A stretch of DNA of 64,000 bases from Streptomyces albipurpureus. GTDB lineage: Bacteria; Actinomycetota; Actinomycetes; Streptomycetales; Streptomycetaceae. Positions within the stretch are counted from its first letter, which is position 1. Every line of letters starts with the position of its first letter. Position numbers and translations under genes: made by a program. The notes beneath the pieces are model-generated. The model was not told the origin of the DNA and made no database searches. It saw nothing but the letters and a program-made list of their open reading frames with translations. Shown here in pieces: positions 8,801 to 17,537 of the stretch. The stretch spans positions 245,350 to 309,349 of the forward strand of contig NZ_JAMQAW010000006.1 of NCBI RefSeq assembly GCF_023701525.1, in the 5' to 3' direction.

Positions 8801-11800
8801 GGTCGCGTAGGTGATGAGGGCGGCACGGGCCGGTGGGCTGACTCCGGTGCCACGGCTCGCGTCGTAGGGGGGGAACAGGTCCAGGAAGCCCCGCACCAGC
8901 TGGGGGCCCGCGGCGAGCGCGGCTTCGGCGAACTCGGCCTGCCAGGCGGAGGTCCCGAAGAGATCGGTGGCGCGTCCCGGCAGTGGCCGCAGGGTCGTCC
9001 CGTGCGGCGCGGTCAGCCGTCCGGCGCCCGCGAGGTCGAGGAGGTGGGCCAGGTACTGGCGGCGCAGGATCTCGACGGCGGACAGGTAGCAGCCGGGCGG
9101 CAGGACCTCTCCGGCGATCATGAGCCGGGGTTCTTCGAGGTAGTAGCGGTCGCGGGGGCCGCGGTCGACCATGGTGAGCAGGTAGGCGTTGCCGGTGGAG
9201 CGCCCGGCGCGGCCCACGCGCTGGATGTAGTTGGCCGGTCCCTTCGGCAGCGAGGCGAGGACGACGGCCGACAGGTCGCCGATGTCGATGCCGAGTTCGA
9301 GGGTGGGGGTGCAGGACAGTACCTGCGGGTTGGCGTAGTGGACGCGGGTGCCGTCGCGGAACGCCTTCTCCACCGCTTCCCTCTTGGCGCGGCTGAGGGT
9401 GCCGGTGTGTTCGGCGGTGTTGATGGTGAAGACGCCGGCCTCGCGGTACATGCGGCGGTAGAAGTCGTCCGTGAAGTCCCGTTGCCGCAGTCCGCTGTCC
9501 AGGTCTCGGCCGGTGCCGAGGGTGCCGCCGCACCGGTAGCGGGGACACGGCTGCCCGTGCCACTGGTCGGCGAGATCGGGGTGGATGGTCTGTTCCCAGA
9601 AGCACCGGGGGCAGTGCGCGGTGGCGTCGGGCAGCGTGTCGTCGGCGAGGGCACGGACCTGGATGTGGCCGGGCTGGAGTCCGTAGACACGGGTGGCGCC
9701 GTCGAGCGCTGTGCGTACGGAGAGCACGCCCGCGTCGACGAGCGCGGGCAGCAGTCGGGTCAGGAAGACACCGGCCGCCTCGGGGCGCAGACCGAGGGAG
9801 CGTACGGCCCAGTCCTGGTACCAGCCGAGCCGACCGGTGAGGACGTCGAAGTCCTCGCTCCCCTGTTTGGGGGTGCCGAGCAGGAAGGCGGGGGCGGAGA
9901 CGCCTCGGGGGAAGGCGGGCATCCCGGGCTCGCGTCCGCCCCAGATCGCCCACCGGCGTACCCCGGCCTGGTCAAGCCAGGGGTCCAGCCAGGCGTGCCG
10001 GACGGCGCCCCGGATGCGCATCCGTTCCAGCAGGCCCCGGACGAAGCCGGTGTACCGGTCGGGTCCGGGCGTCGATCCGTCGGGCAGGGCGATCTCTCCC
10101 GGGGTGGTGAGGAGGACCTCCCGTACGAGGTCGGCCACGGCGTCGGGGTCCGTCAGGGGTACGTCGGCGGCGATGGTGCGGGTGAGTTCCAGGGTGCGGC
10201 CCTGCCGGGAGCGGAGGCCGAACTCCATGACGGTGGCGAACGACAGGCGCTGCGCGATCAGTTCCCAGGTGGGACGCGAGCCGCGGCTGCGCCCGGAGAG
10301 CAGCGTGTCCACTCCGCGGACCAGGTGCAGGTCCGGCGGGATGACGGCGGCCTGGACGGCCTTGCTGTCGACGACGTCCGCGATGAGGTCGGCGGCGAGG
10401 TCGTTCAGGGTGACCGGTTCGTCCTCGCGGATGCGGCTGGCGAGCAGGGCGCGCAGGGAGAACGTGTACGAGCGGCTGGCGACGTATCCGGCGCGGTGGG
10501 CGGCGTCTTGGACGGAGTCGTTGAAGAGGAGGGTTTTGTCCTCTCCCAGGTCCTTGTCCAGTTCGCCGCCGGTGAAGAGCTGGGTGACGGCCGCGGCGGC
10601 GAGTGCGGCGAGGCCGGTGCCGAGGTAGCGGATGGAGTTGAAGGTGCGGCAGGCCGGGCACTGGTCGCGTTCGGCCGCCCGGTCGCCGTCGAGGTCGGTG
10701 TGGACGAAGGCGGCGTTCTGCGGTGGCTTGGGACTGCTCGGTCCCTCGCCGTCCTGCCGGGCGGTGAAGTCGGTTTCGGGCGCCAGCGGCCGAAGCCGTC
10801 CACCCATGCCTTCCAGGACCATGACGGCGGGTCCGCCGCGCCTGCGGTCCGGGCCGGCGCCGAAGGCGGCCTCGTGCACCTCCCGCGGTGTCGCGGCGAT
10901 CATGTTGCGCACCCGGCGCTTGTCGCGGCTGACGGAGGCGCGGCGGATCTTCGTGGCGTTCAGGTCGAGGTGGGCGGGGTCGACCTCCGGCGAGTAGGCG
11001 GCCCAGCCGGAGCGTCCGCATTCGCGGCAGAACACGGCGGGCAGGAAGACCTGGGCGGGTGGCGGTGCGCTGTCGTCGGCCGGGACGGCGTCCCGCTCGG
11101 CGGCGTCGCGCGGTACGGCGGGTTCCTCCCCGTCGTACGGTGACGGCCTGTCGCCGGGGGCCCGGCCCGCGCGGGCCAGCGCACCGCCCGAGGTGACCCG
11201 TTCGTCATCCCAGCGGAACTCGGCGCGTGCCGCGCTGATGCCGCGCAGCACCCGGGAGACCGAGCGCACCCAGTGGTGGATCTCGATGGACAGCAGGGGC
11301 CGTCCGGGGTGCTCCGGGTCTCGGGCGTACGACAGGAGGGCGAGGTAGCGGGCGAGGGCTCTGGCCGCGAGGCCGGGCCGCTGCTGCACGGCTACACCCC
11401 AGTGGTAGGCGTAGCGGGGGAGGACCTCGGTGATCTCGGCGAGGGTCCTGGGGGTGCCGTCGAGGATCTCCAGCACGGCGGAGGTGAGCCGGTGGCGGCG
11501 CAGGACGGCCCCGAGTTCCTCGGGGGTGGGTCCGGCCAGGCCGGTGAACGCGGCGACGAGGTCGCCCATGGCGCCCGGTTCGCGGGTGGGGTCGCCGAGG
11601 GCGTCGACCTCCTCGGGGGAGGGGAAGGGCAGGGTGAAGTCGCTCTCGCCGGTGAAGTCCTTCGCCGAGCGCCGGTCCTCGCCGACGACCGCGTCGGCCG
11701 GGAAGGGCACGCCGAAGACCTGTTCGGCGACTTCCAGCATGTCGGGCCGCCCGGCCTCGCCCCGCCCGGCGCCCGCTGAACGGCTTCCGCCGGGCTTGCT

Positions 11801-12643
11801 CTCACCGAGGGTGGCCGAGGTGGCGACAGGGCAGACGGGCCCCAGGGGCCGCCCGGGTTCGGCGAGCCGGGTGACCGAGCCGAGGCGGCGCAGCAGCATG
11901 GCGACGTCGGTGCCCTGCGCCCCGTCGTAGGTGTGGAACTCGTCGAGCACGATGTACGCGAGCGGGGAGTCCTGCCACAGCCGTTGGTCCTCGGGCCGCT
12001 GGAGGAGCAGGTCGAGCATCTTGTAGTTGGTGATCAGGATGTCGGGCCGGGTGCGGCGGATCTCGTCCCGGTCGACGGCGATCGCGGGGTTGGCCTGCTT
12101 GAACTCCTGGGACGGCTTGTCGCCGATGTAGAGCCCGGCCCGCACGCCCGCCTCGCGCAGTCGGGTGTCCGACGGATCGCCGAGCCGCTCGCCGATCCGG
12201 TGGGCCTGGTCGGTGGCGAGGGCGTTCATGGGGTAGAGCAGGATCGCTTTGACGCCCTCCCGGCCGGCTTCGCGCTCGCGGCGGCAGTGGTCGAGGATCG
12301 GGATGAGGAACGACTCGGTCTTGCCCGATCCGGTGCCGGTGGTGACGAGGGTGGGCCGCGCCGGGCCGTGGAGGGTGGACAGCCGCTCCCAGGCGCGCTC
12401 CTGGTGCCGGTGCGGGGTGAAGTCGCGGGGCCACCAGCCGAGGTGCCGCTGCCAGGCGTCGCCATCGGCGCTCCGGAAGGGGGTGCGGACGCGGAGGTAG
12501 GGGCCGCGGAAGATGCCGTCATCGGCGTCGCCGAGGAAGCCCTCCAGGGCGCGGCGGGTCGACTCGTCAGCCAGCGCGTACGTCGTCGCGAGGTACTGGC
12601 TCAGGCTGGCCCGTACCTGGTCGGCGGCGAGGGTGGGACGCAC
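5852..12643 (-). CDS. Giant DEAH-type helicase with DUF1998/MZB and Vsr-like nuclease domains
   Basis: A 2263-aa superfamily 2 helicase. Walker A GTGSGKT is at 103-109, motif II DEFH at 234-237, motif III SATLG at 276-280 and motif VI QRVGRAGR near 1142. Zinc ribbons lie between (CRECG near 541, CPAC near 664, CPRC near 1011, CPDCG/CPRC near 1447). A DUF1998/MZB-type cysteine cluster (CVCVSEGRPACHRCLLRH) is near 1734. Residues about 1855-1905 read like a Vsr/DUF559 nuclease (RPDVVF, VAVYLDGYRYHAG, GWQVFQLTWDDV). The GTG start has AAGGAGG 8 bases upstream. Size and order recall DruE of Druantia or a fusion of DISARM DrmA and DrmB; the attached nuclease suggests a motor that moves along DNA and cuts. 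The downstream RelE-UvrD gene is translationally coupled. Which named family it belongs to is my inference. Confidence 0.85.
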   Translation of the reverse strand: MRPTLAADQVRASLSQYLATTYALADESTRRALEGFLGDADDGIFRGPYLRVRTPFRSADGDAWQRHLGWWPRDFTPHRHQERAWERLSTLHGPARPTLVTTGTGSGKTESFLIPILDHCRREREAGREGVKAILLYPMNALATDQAHRIGERLGDPSDTRLREAGVRAGLYIGDKPSQEFKQANPAIAVDRDEIRRTRPDILITNYKMLDLLLQRPEDQRLWQDSPLAYIVLDEFHTYDGAQGTDVAMLLRRLGSVTRLAEPGRPLGPVCPVATSATLGESKPGGSRSAGAGRGEAGRPDMLEVAEQVFGVPFPADAVVGEDRRSAKDFTGESDFTLPFPSPEEVDALGDPTREPGAMGDLVAAFTGLAGPTPEELGAVLRRHRLTSAVLEILDGTPRTLAEITEVLPRYAYHWGVAVQQRPGLAARALARYLALLSYARDPEHPGRPLLSIEIHHWVRSVSRVLRGISAARAEFRWDDERVTSGGALARAGRAPGDRPSPYDGEEPAVPRDAAERDAVPADDSAPPPAQVFLPAVFCRECGRSGWAAYSPEVDPAHLDLNATKIRRASVSRDKRRVRNMIAATPREVHEAAFGAGPDRRRGGPAVMVLEGMGGRLRPLAPETDFTARQDGEGPSSPKPPQNAAFVHTDLDGDRAAERDQCPACRTFNSIRYLGTGLAALAAAAVTQLFTGGELDKDLGEDKTLLFNDSVQDAAHRAGYVASRSYTFSLRALLASRIREDEPVTLNDLAADLIADVVDSKAVQAAVIPPDLHLVRGVDTLLSGRSRGSRPTWELIAQRLSFATVMEFGLRSRQGRTLELTRTIAADVPLTDPDAVADLVREVLLTTPGEIALPDGSTPGPDRYTGFVRGLLERMRIRGAVRHAWLDPWLDQAGVRRWAIWGGREPGMPAFPRGVSAPAFLLGTPKQGSEDFDVLTGRLGWYQDWAVRSLGLRPEAAGVFLTRLLPALVDAGVLSVRTALDGATRVYGLQPGHIQVRALADDTLPDATAHCPRCFWEQTIHPDLADQWHGQPCPRYRCGGTLGTGRDLDSGLRQRDFTDDFYRRMYREAGVFTINTAEHTGTLSRAKREAVEKAFRDGTRVHYANPQVLSCTPTLELGIDIGDLSAVVLASLPKGPANYIQRVGRAGRSTGNAYLLTMVDRGPRDRYYLEEPRLMIAGEVLPPGCYLSAVEILRRQYLAHLLDLAGAGRLTAPHGTTLRPLPGRATDLFGTSAWQAEFAEAALAAGPQLVRGFLDLFPPYDASRGTGVSPPARAALITYATDLGEDGLGGALDTARRRWEDRRAELQRRTEAIDRAHGLLVAGDPDHQRQGRELRAERRDVARVSREISRTTAHGALVDLGLLPNYSLIDSTTELEATLTWTEKATGDARTNHSKTLRHSRPARLALSEFAPGNHYYVQGYKHRVTGLDIGSPGRPAWLWWRVCPDCGHVRTHRAEQDPSPCPRCRSAAIGDIGCLHKVLVPRRVTSRDERDDVRVRDDSDERERRHYTVVPAVDIDAHDIEEAWKHEHATFGWEFTRQAHIRHINVGATRVDGGTDSNFAGQEVRLNPFWVCDACGFADPDGGPAGHDSGDASAHAKYHRPWCPRRRAAADAARRGERLLLAHELRTDALRLLIPAVTVYTRERLASFKALLLAGIARSYGGDPDHLAVVIDSMPEEGGESPLRRHFLVLYDTLPGGTGYLHRLAGRDGLRGVLDAARQVIENCVCVSEGRPACHRCLLRHVTNAEYELVSREHALDMLGELFGRTTDRWSIGPVATTRDITLVHQVESELEALFRRGLLEWADRVDDVSVRSALTADGSRDTTLRFTAPDGTVRGWQMETQTPLGFTRPDVVFRSTDDDRRVAVYLDGYRYHAGPGHLTAESDAVKRTRLRTEGWQVFQLTWDDVQVWTGRSGPGTDPVWKPYPNTAQKTAMDVHRRMHAGDTRDLTRLVWANPVETLIGYLTDPDPDAWRRRVQSALAGFAAVSSTSRALADGAETGRRIHEALHGRRLAAGQGAVQVMATRDTSGCPLTIALDLRKGQSGAAWTALTILDDSPDAVTADEAAHRRRWQAWLYWSNLLQFLDAGEGDGVQLTTGMLPGFDPSELAVTGGAGWLTSQRRAHEPAPEGHEPSAVRREPASAASVHDPAWDKVNEFLIDDPGLDALVRALADLGVPAPEAGYELGAAAWPAELAWPELRVGVVLAHRPDPGSNRDIDAEQRDAAYRDAGWRVRTATEWNADELAALVRGDADGTTNDHGENER

Positions 12644-12732
12644 GCGCGGTTCCTCCTTGGTGCTGGTGGGCCGGTGAGCGGCCGGTCACTGGGCTACGTT
12701 AGCCGGGGCGGCCGTGCGGGGCTCCGGGCACC

Positions 12733-13677
12733 TCAGCTGCCGAGCTTGCGTCCGATGTGGGCGATGTGGACCCTGCGGGTGCCCTTCAGGAACCGGAAGT
12801 GCAGCCGTCCCGCGCCGGGCGTGAAGCGCAGGTGGGTGTCGAAGTACTGCTCCGTGCCGTCGAGGTCGGTGAACTTGCAGAGGTCACGCTTGCGGACCGA
12901 GTGTTCCGGTGTCACGGCGGAGGCCCACTGCGGCCCGTCGAGCTCGCTCACGGCGTCCCAGAGCAGGACCGCGCGGTCCATCTCCGCGAGCCGCTTGCGG
13001 ACCGGGTGGACCCAGTACTGCTCCAGTTCGCGCATCTGCGCTTCGACGTGTGGCAGGAAGCGCAGGTGCGGGAAGAGGTCCGGGCACTCCTCCCACAGCT
13101 CGGCTCCGGTGCGGATGCCGCTCAGGTTGTCGCGCAGGGCGGCCTGCGCCTCCTCGCGGATCCAAGGCAGGTGCGTGTCGATGTGCTCGCGGGTGGCGGC
13201 GTGCGGGACCTCGACGTCGGTGAGCGCCGATCCGCCGTCCTCCTCGTCGAGCAGTTCCTCCCGTTGGAGAGTGATCCGGTCCGCGTTCCAACGGGGTTCC
13301 AGGCCCAGGGACACGCCGGCACCGCCCATCAGATGCGCGGCACCGAATCCGGTCACCGGTACGCCCTCGTGGCTGTAGGCGACGTCGGAGAAGGTCTCCC
13401 CGCCGGGGTACGCGTCCTCGTGCGGGTACTTGGTCTGCATGAGCAGCAGCCGCTGCCACAGCTCCTTGGCCCCGGGGCTTCCGACCCACTTGGCGATGGG
13501 ATGGTCCTTCGCCAGCCGTAAGGCGTTCACGGGCTCCCGGGCGACCAGTACCGTGCCGGGCCGGTCCACCCTCGCGACCGCGACGATGGCCTTCACCAAC
13601 TCCGTCATGGCGCGGTTGACCCGATCCGGGTCCGCCGTCGTCTCGCAGGACTTCTCATTCAGGAACAGCTGCGGCAC
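12733..13677 (-). CDS. Unrecognised 314-aa protein of the DUF262/AAA cassette
   Basis: I do not recognise a characterised family. The protein is soluble, charged and mostly helical by eye, with no signal peptide or membrane segment. Near the N-terminus it has PQLFLNEKSCETT and RVDRPGTVLVARE. The C-terminus ends with a compact strand-rich block, HLRFTPGAGRLHFRF followed by RVHIAHIGRKLGS, which is reminiscent of small toxin or nuclease C-termini but carries no clear catalytic motif. I choose the GTG at 13677 because GGAGGGGGA ends 3 bases ahead; a longer frame to 13788 would overlap the AAA gene. It follows the AAA gene by 53 bases in the same direction and probably forms a three-gene unit with it and the DUF262 gene, perhaps as effector. 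Confidence 0.6.
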   Translation of the reverse strand: MPQLFLNEKSCETTADPDRVNRAMTELVKAIVAVARVDRPGTVLVAREPVNALRLAKDHPIAKWVGSPGAKELWQRLLLMQTKYPHEDAYPGGETFSDVAYSHEGVPVTGFGAAHLMGGAGVSLGLEPRWNADRITLQREELLDEEDGGSALTDVEVPHAATREHIDTHLPWIREEAQAALRDNLSGIRTGAELWEECPDLFPHLRFLPHVEAQMRELEQYWVHPVRKRLAEMDRAVLLWDAVSELDGPQWASAVTPEHSVRKRDLCKFTDLDGTEQYFDTHLRFTPGAGRLHFRFLKGTRRVHIAHIGRKLGS

Positions 13678-13730
13678 GTCTCCCCCTCCGCGATGGTGTG
13701 CGCCTTGCCCCGCCTCCCCAGGCGGGCGTG

Positions 13731-14921
13731 TCAGCCGATGAGCTGGTCGAGCGTGTTCTCCAGTTCGTCGAAGAAGCCCGAGGGCCACTGGTCGAGCATG
13801 CCGTCCGCGTCGACCTGAGGACTGACGAAGTCCACGCTGGTGCCGTCGCCCCGGAAGTAGTGGAAGACCGCCTGACCGGGAGTGATCCGCCCTTGCTTGA
13901 CGGCCAGTCGCACCCCGTTGATGACGTGGTCGCTGTGCGTCTCCATGATCACCTGAGTGCCCTGCGCGGCGGCCGAGGCGGCGAGCGTGGCCATCTGCGT
14001 CTGGCCCTGCGGGTGCAGGTGCGCCTCCGGGTTCTCCAGGAGGATCAGGGTGCCGGGGCGGGCACTCAGGCAGGCGACGACGATGGGCAGGACGTAGGTG
14101 AGGCCGAAGCCGACGTTGCCGGGGCGACGGCGTTTGGTGGGACCGAGCGTGCCAGGGAAGCCGTAGGAGAGGCTCACGGCGTCCGCGCCCTTGATGGCGT
14201 CGGCCTGGATGTCCACCCCGGGGCAGAGATCACCCATCCAGGCGGCGGTCTGGTCGATCAGGAGGTCGGAGGCTGCCTTCGGGTGGCGCAGCGGACCTGC
14301 GGGAACCGGGTCCTCGCGGTGGTGGCGCAGGAAGTTGACGGCGTGTTCGCCGCGCACGCCGAGAAAGCCCCGGCCGACGGCCGCCCGGTGGTCGCGCGGG
14401 TAGAACTCGGCGGGCGAGATGCGGTCGGCGTGCAGGTACTGGAAGGGACCGGTGAAGAACGCGGGGGTCACGGCCTCGGGCCCGGTCGGCCGCTCCCGTC
14501 CGCCCTCGGACGTGTCGGGAAGGTCGACGTCGAACAGCGGCAGGAGGTTCTGCTCGGGCTCGTAGTCGGCGGTCCACCCGTAGTGATAGGGCCCCTCGTC
14601 CACGGCGAGCGCGATCCGGGGCTCGTCCTCCGTGAAGTCCTCGTGCAGGACATCTTCTCCGGTGCCGAGGCCGACGAGTTCGCCGTTGAGCAGGAAGCCC
14701 TGGTTGACGACGCTCGTGCGCAGTCCGGCCCTCCGCGCTTCGGGCAGCATCGCGGAGACCGTCAGGTATCCGGACTCGTACGACTGGCGGAGCAGCGCGA
14801 GGGCCTGGAGGACACTGCTCTTGCCGGAGGAGTTGAGCCCGGTGAGGAGGGTCAGCGGCCCGAGCTGGAGCTCGGCGTGCTGGAACGCCTTGTAGTTGTG
14901 CAGAGTCAGACGGTCGATCAC
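13731..14921 (-). CDS. AAA-type ATPase with DUF3696 C-terminus
   Basis: A 396-aa protein of the OLD/RecF-like ABC-ATPase group. It begins MIDRLTLHNYKAFQHAEL and has Walker A GLNSSGKSS near residues 28-36. The Walker B/D-loop block LLENPEAHLHPQGQ is near 300, and METHSDHVINGVRLAV is the His-switch region typical of AAA_15/21 proteins. The last 50 residues (VDFVSPQVDADGML, then FFDELENTL) match the DUF3696 pattern. There is no TOPRIM nuclease domain, so any nuclease activity must come from a partner. Its ATG overlaps the DUF262 stop by 4 bases, so the two are translationally coupled. Proteins of this type often act as ATP-dependent sensors in antiphage cassettes; that role is inferred here. Confidence 0.85.
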   Translation of the reverse strand: MIDRLTLHNYKAFQHAELQLGPLTLLTGLNSSGKSSVLQALALLRQSYESGYLTVSAMLPEARRAGLRTSVVNQGFLLNGELVGLGTGEDVLHEDFTEDEPRIALAVDEGPYHYGWTADYEPEQNLLPLFDVDLPDTSEGGRERPTGPEAVTPAFFTGPFQYLHADRISPAEFYPRDHRAAVGRGFLGVRGEHAVNFLRHHREDPVPAGPLRHPKAASDLLIDQTAAWMGDLCPGVDIQADAIKGADAVSLSYGFPGTLGPTKRRRPGNVGFGLTYVLPIVVACLSARPGTLILLENPEAHLHPQGQTQMATLAASAAAQGTQVIMETHSDHVINGVRLAVKQGRITPGQAVFHYFRGDGTSVDFVSPQVDADGMLDQWPSGFFDELENTLDQLIG

Positions 14922-16216
14922 TGTTCGGCCACCCCTCGGAACAGTCGTGCCACTTCCTGGAATCGGGTGCGGATCTTCGCCGGGTCCCCGGTGGCCACGG
15001 AGATCGACCGGTCGAAGTCCCAGTCGTTCATGAGCTCGAAGAACCTGTCATGCACCTTCGCCCGCGACGCTACCAGCCGGTTCCGCTCGTGATCGTCGAG
15101 AAGCGCGAGATGGACGGAAATCGTCTCGAACAGGGCCTTGTTGATGGCGGGGGAACTGCGTTCCCCGCCGTGCCACTTGCGGAAGGCGTGCTCACCGAAC
15201 AGCTCCAGCGCGCACCGCATGGCGACCCGGAACTCCCGTACCAGTTGCTCCCGCCGGTCCCCGGTGAGGGTGTTGAGCCGGTACATGGCGTCGATGAGGA
15301 ACTTGTTGAAGTCCTTCTCGGAGTGCTCGGCCGGATTGGTCTCGCGGAAGGCGAGGAAGCGCAGCACCATCTCGCGGTCGGCCATCCGCGCGTTGGAGAC
15401 GCTCCACCGGGTGGCCGCGCCGAACGACGGTTCCTCGGCCAGGTCGGCGAGGAACGTCCGGGCCGTCCCTCCCACCAGGGCGTGTCGGAGTTCCTGCGGG
15501 GTGAGCGGCATACCGCCGGTGTTGATCCGGGTGAAGACGTTGTACTTGACATTCTCCGGGGTGCCCTGCCGCATGATGTGGGCGGTCAGCTGGGTCTCAC
15601 GCAGCCGGATCTTCAGACGGCCGGTGAGGTCCTCGTACGTCTTGCCGTCGAGCTGCCAGAGGTAGTCCATGCCCCGGAGGGCGAGCGGCCCTAGGCCGGT
15701 GAGCCCCGGCTCCATGAACCGGGCGATCGCGGTGAGCCGCTGGACACCGTCCACGACGGCCCACCTGTCCTCGTCGCCCTGCGCCATGTGGAAGTTGGAG
15801 ATCGGGATGCGCAGCAGCAGCGACTCGATCAGACGGCTCTGCGCCCGCACGCTCCAGATGCCGGAGCGGCGCTGGAAGTCCGGCGCGAGGTCGATCATGC
15901 CCTCCCGCAGCCGCGACAGCAGCAGGTCCACGGTGGTGGTCTCGGTGTGAATCCTGATGCTCTCGGGACGGAACGGGGCGGAGATGCCGTCCGCGTCCCG
16001 GTATTCGCCGCTCCCCTCGTCCTCGTCGTCGTCGGAGGGGAGTTCCAGCTCGACACCGGTCGGTCGGCCGTCGGACCCGATTTCGAGCGGTGGTCCCAGC
16101 GGTAGGAGGAGCGAGTCCGGTTGGTCGATGTCCTCGGCCACGGCGTACCCCCGGCTCTCGGCCGGACGGCTCCCGCCGACGCCCCGGCCGCCTCCGTCGT
16201 CCTCGGCCTCCGCCAT
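14918..16216 (-). CDS. DUF262 (GmrS-like ParB/Srx fold) protein
   Basis: A 432-aa protein. After an acidic, low-complexity N-terminus (about residues 1-90, including a DDDEDEGSG run) comes a DUF262 domain, with IDLAPDFQRRSGIWSV, then VVDGVQRLTAI, which carries the D-G-x-Q-R signature of the GmrS nucleotidase fold. The C-terminal half is helical with no DUF1524/HNH nuclease motif, so it is not a complete GmrSD type IV enzyme. I take the ATG at 16216, preceded by GGAGGG at 11 bases, rather than the longer open frame to 16420. It is the first gene of a leftward cassette with the AAA ATPase (ATGA overlap) and the 314-aa protein. The 262 bases upstream separate it from the divergent XRE gene and must hold both promoters. 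Confidence 0.85.
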   Translation of the reverse strand: MAEAEDDGGGRGVGGSRPAESRGYAVAEDIDQPDSLLLPLGPPLEIGSDGRPTGVELELPSDDDEDEGSGEYRDADGISAPFRPESIRIHTETTTVDLLLSRLREGMIDLAPDFQRRSGIWSVRAQSRLIESLLLRIPISNFHMAQGDEDRWAVVDGVQRLTAIARFMEPGLTGLGPLALRGMDYLWQLDGKTYEDLTGRLKIRLRETQLTAHIMRQGTPENVKYNVFTRINTGGMPLTPQELRHALVGGTARTFLADLAEEPSFGAATRWSVSNARMADREMVLRFLAFRETNPAEHSEKDFNKFLIDAMYRLNTLTGDRREQLVREFRVAMRCALELFGEHAFRKWHGGERSSPAINKALFETISVHLALLDDHERNRLVASRAKVHDRFFELMNDWDFDRSISVATGDPAKIRTRFQEVARLFRGVAEQ

Positions 16217-16478
16217 GCCGCCCGTCGCCCTCCGTCGCCCGGCCACCGTCCGATGCGGTGCCCGGCTCAGCCTATAGACGGCGCCGGGGCCTGTCAGCGA
16301 CGTCCGGGACGGCGCGCCCGGACCGGGGGGCGGGGTCGGGCCGTCCACCAGTGGTGCCCCGCGTACGGGGTATTGGCGTACGCGCCTGTTCGATGGACTG
16401 TCCGCATCGCGCGGCATCACGATATCGCCACGTCAGAAGCAGTGCGGCAGGGCGGGTGTGTGCGGGAGGTGGCCTTCG

Positions 16479-17345
16479 GTGGCCTACGAGAACTCGGACG
16501 ACGATGTCAGGGAGACGTGCGCGCGGGCAACGGGCGCGGAACCGGGGACGTCGGACAGTCTGCGCACCTTCGGCGCGGTCGTCCAGGCATTACGCGAGCA
16601 CGCGGGCCTGACCCGGCAGGAGCTCGGCGCCCTCGTCGGCTACTCGAAACACACGGTCGCCTCGATCGAACAGGGCCGCCGGATGCCGGACCCCGACTTC
16701 GTGGAGGGAGCGGAGCTGCATCTCGGCAACACGGGCGCGCTGCGGGCGGCGGCACCGCACCTCTCCCGGCAGGCGGGGCTGGCGAGTTGGTTCCGGCAGT
16801 GGGCACGGCTTGAGGCGCAAGCGGTGACCTTGTGGACCTACGAGTGCCGAGTGATTCCCGGCTTGCTCCAGACCGAGCGGTACGCGCGAGCCGTGACCGA
16901 GAGCGTGCCGCCCGTGAAGGACGAGGAGCAGGTGGCCAAGCAGGTCACGGCTCGGCTGGAACGGCAGCAACTGTTCGAGCGCAAACCACCGATCACTTTC
17001 AGCTTCATCATCGAGCAGGCGCTTATCGAGCGCGGTACGGGAGGACCCGATGTGACTCGGGAGCTGCTCGACAGCCTCTTGGAGCGGTCTTCGCAGTTCA
17101 ACGTCGAGTTGCAGATCATGCCGCGATACCAGCCGGATCACGCTGGGTTCGATGGGCCGTTGATGCTTCTGGAGTCTCGGGACAACAAGTGGTTCAGCTA
17201 CGCGGAAGGCCAACGTGGCGGCATGCTGATCTCGGACCCGAAGGAGGTCAGCATCATGCTTCAGCGGTATGCGAGACTGCGCTCACAGGCTCTCAACTCC
17301 GAGGATTCCAGGAGCCTGCTGAAGCAACTGCGAGGAGCGCAATGA
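16479..17345 (+). CDS. XRE-family regulator with DUF5753 domain
   Basis: A 288-aa DNA-binding protein. A helix-turn-helix lies near residues 30-85 (LTRQELGALVGYSKHTVASI, then EQGRRMPDP). A DUF5753 sensor domain follows, with VIPGLLQTERYARA, FIIEQALIERG and the late YAEGQRGGML segment. I prefer the GTG at 16479 because GGGAGG lies 9 bases ahead; an alternative GTG is at 16458. The stop overlaps the start of the DUF397 gene as ATGA, the usual arrangement for this streptomycete pair. These pairs influence development and antibiotic production and behave somewhat like toxin-antitoxin pairs. Here it stands alone on the plus strand between two leftward defence modules, so it may control either or be unrelated. 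Confidence 0.92.
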   Translation: MAYENSDDDVRETCARATGAEPGTSDSLRTFGAVVQALREHAGLTRQELGALVGYSKHTVASIEQGRRMPDPDFVEGAELHLGNTGALRAAAPHLSRQAGLASWFRQWARLEAQAVTLWTYECRVIPGLLQTERYARAVTESVPPVKDEEQVAKQVTARLERQQLFERKPPITFSFIIEQALIERGTGGPDVTRELLDSLLERSSQFNVELQIMPRYQPDHAGFDGPLMLLESRDNKWFSYAEGQRGGMLISDPKEVSIMLQRYARLRSQALNSEDSRSLLKQLRGAQ

Positions 17346-17530
17346 GCAGCATCGACGAACGGGCTTGGTTCAAGAGCAGCTACAGCGGTTCCGACGGTGA
17401 CGCCTGCGTCGAGGTGGCGACGGACACGCAGGCGGTCCACGTCCGGGACTCCAAGGACCAGCGCAGCCCCGAACTCGCCCTCTCCCCCACCGCGTGGCAC
17501 GACTTCATCACCTACGCGACCCAGGGCTGA
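17342..17530 (+). CDS. DUF397 small protein
   Basis: A 62-aa protein with the family pattern FKSSYSGSDGDACVEVA, then VHVRDSKD and a final WHDFI. It is encoded in ATGA overlap with the XRE/DUF5753 regulator. DUF397 proteins bind their cognate XRE partner and modulate it. A 38-base hairpin terminator follows 7 bases after the stop. Size, order and overlap are all canonical for the pair. Confidence 0.93.
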   Translation: MSSIDERAWFKSSYSGSDGDACVEVATDTQAVHVRDSKDQRSPELALSPTAWHDFITYATQG

Positions 17531-17537
17531 CCTCACG

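Noticed and set aside
8273..11143. 956-aa plus-strand open frame opposite the giant helicase
   Set aside because: Antisense shadow with no family motif; the minus strand has all helicase motifs.
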